From assembly GCA_902606255.1 (NCBI GenBank), contig CACLFQ010000002.1:1-55084 (forward strand): DNA of 55,084 nucleotides, in the 5' to 3' direction. Within the stretch, counting starts at the first letter, position 1, and each line of letters begins with the position of its first letter. The notes under the pieces are model-generated. The model saw only the letters and a list, made by a program, of their open reading frames with translations, did not search any database and was not told where the DNA came from. Source of the stretch: an uncultured Prochlorococcus sp. (lineage in GTDB: Bacteria; Cyanobacteriota; Cyanobacteriia; PCC-6307; Cyanobiaceae). Shown piece by piece: positions 54,524 to 55,084 of this stretch. The position numbers and the translations under genes were made by a program.

Positions 54524-54608
54524 AGATCAAAGATGAATTTTATACTAATAATCTATACAACTATGGTGCACAATTGGTTCATATTTTAAATTTCTCAATA
54601 ATTAGAAA

Positions 54609-55001
54609 TTAATCTAGAAATGCGACGCAATCTATCTCAACTAAAACTCCTTTTGGTAGAGATGAAACTTCCACACAGGCCCTTGCTGGAGGATTTTCTA
54701 TATTGAAAAAATCACTATATATTTTATTGACGATTTGAAAATTACTTAAGTCGGTTAAGTAAATAGTTGTTTTTATTACATCCTCTATTTTGGCTCCACC
54801 AGCTTTAAGAACTGCTCCGAGATTTTTTAAAACTTGAATAGTTTCCTTCTCTATATCTCCTAAACATGTTATTTCATTTAAAGCTGGGTCTATGGCAATT
54901 TGACCAGAACAATAGATAAAATCCCCAGCTTTTATTGCTTGATTATAAGGTCCGACTGGATCAGGAGCATTTGATGTTTTAATTACTTGTTTTGGGGACA
55001 T
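54609..55001 (-). CDS. ridA: RidA/YjgF/TdcF-family reactive intermediate deaminase
   Basis: PDPVGPYNQAIKAGDFIYCSGQIAIDP; PPARACVEVSSLPKGVLVEIDCVA. Confidence 0.95.
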   Translation of the reverse strand: MSPKQVIKTSNAPDPVGPYNQAIKAGDFIYCSGQIAIDPALNEITCLGDIEKETIQVLKNLGAVLKAGGAKIEDVIKTTIYLTDLSNFQIVNKIYSDFFNIENPPARACVEVSSLPKGVLVEIDCVAFLD

Positions 55002-55024
55002 TTGTTTAAGAGATACCTATCTAT

Positions 55025-55084
55025 TTAAACCCATAAATCTTTATTTGCTCTTAAAAAAGTAAATTCTTCTAAATTTTTTGCTCT
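55025..55084 (-). CDS. 3' end of a gene, probably hydroxyacylglutathione hydrolase (GloB)
   Basis: Minus strand reads ...RAKNLEEFTFLRANKDLWV*, a GloB-like C-terminus; only 19 codons visible. Confidence 0.5.
   Translation of the reverse strand, partial: RAKNLEEFTFLRANKDLWV

Overview
The window reads as low-GC picocyanobacterial core chromosome, almost certainly a high-light Prochlorococcus; this is inferred from gene content and composition. Almost every base is explained by tightly packed housekeeping, photosynthesis and carbon-fixation genes. Main blocks: priA (truncated at the left edge), argB, ssb, cobK, cutA, purA, psb27, proS; ppa, lepB, ftsI, tal; a geranylgeranyl-reductase-like flavoprotein, frr, pyrH, cobO; a lone tyrosine recombinase; hemH with a C-terminal CAB/Hlip-like helix; ilvB; a YfiH/Tab2-like/S1-domain operon; the alkane pair ado-aar with accA; folE, trpF, psaM, por and chlL-chlB-chlN. 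It ends with a full alpha-carboxysome locus: csoS1D, csoS1, cbbL, cbbS, csoS2, csoSCA, csoS4A, csoS4B and a pterin-dehydratase-like small ORF. I saw no tRNA, rRNA, CRISPR array, IS element or defence island. No clearly new multi-gene system is visible. The most interesting unexplained signals are in the carboxysome locus. First, the roughly 330-bp gap upstream of csoS1 holds a GC-rich nested stem-loop and a partial duplicate of the csoS1 initiation region. Second, strong inverted repeats sit at the csoS1/cbbL, cbbL/cbbS and cbbS/csoS2 junctions but not downstream. Other second-look items are a YfiH ORF with no canonical start codon, an intact integrase without an element, and a CsoS2 middle repeat lacking both cysteines.
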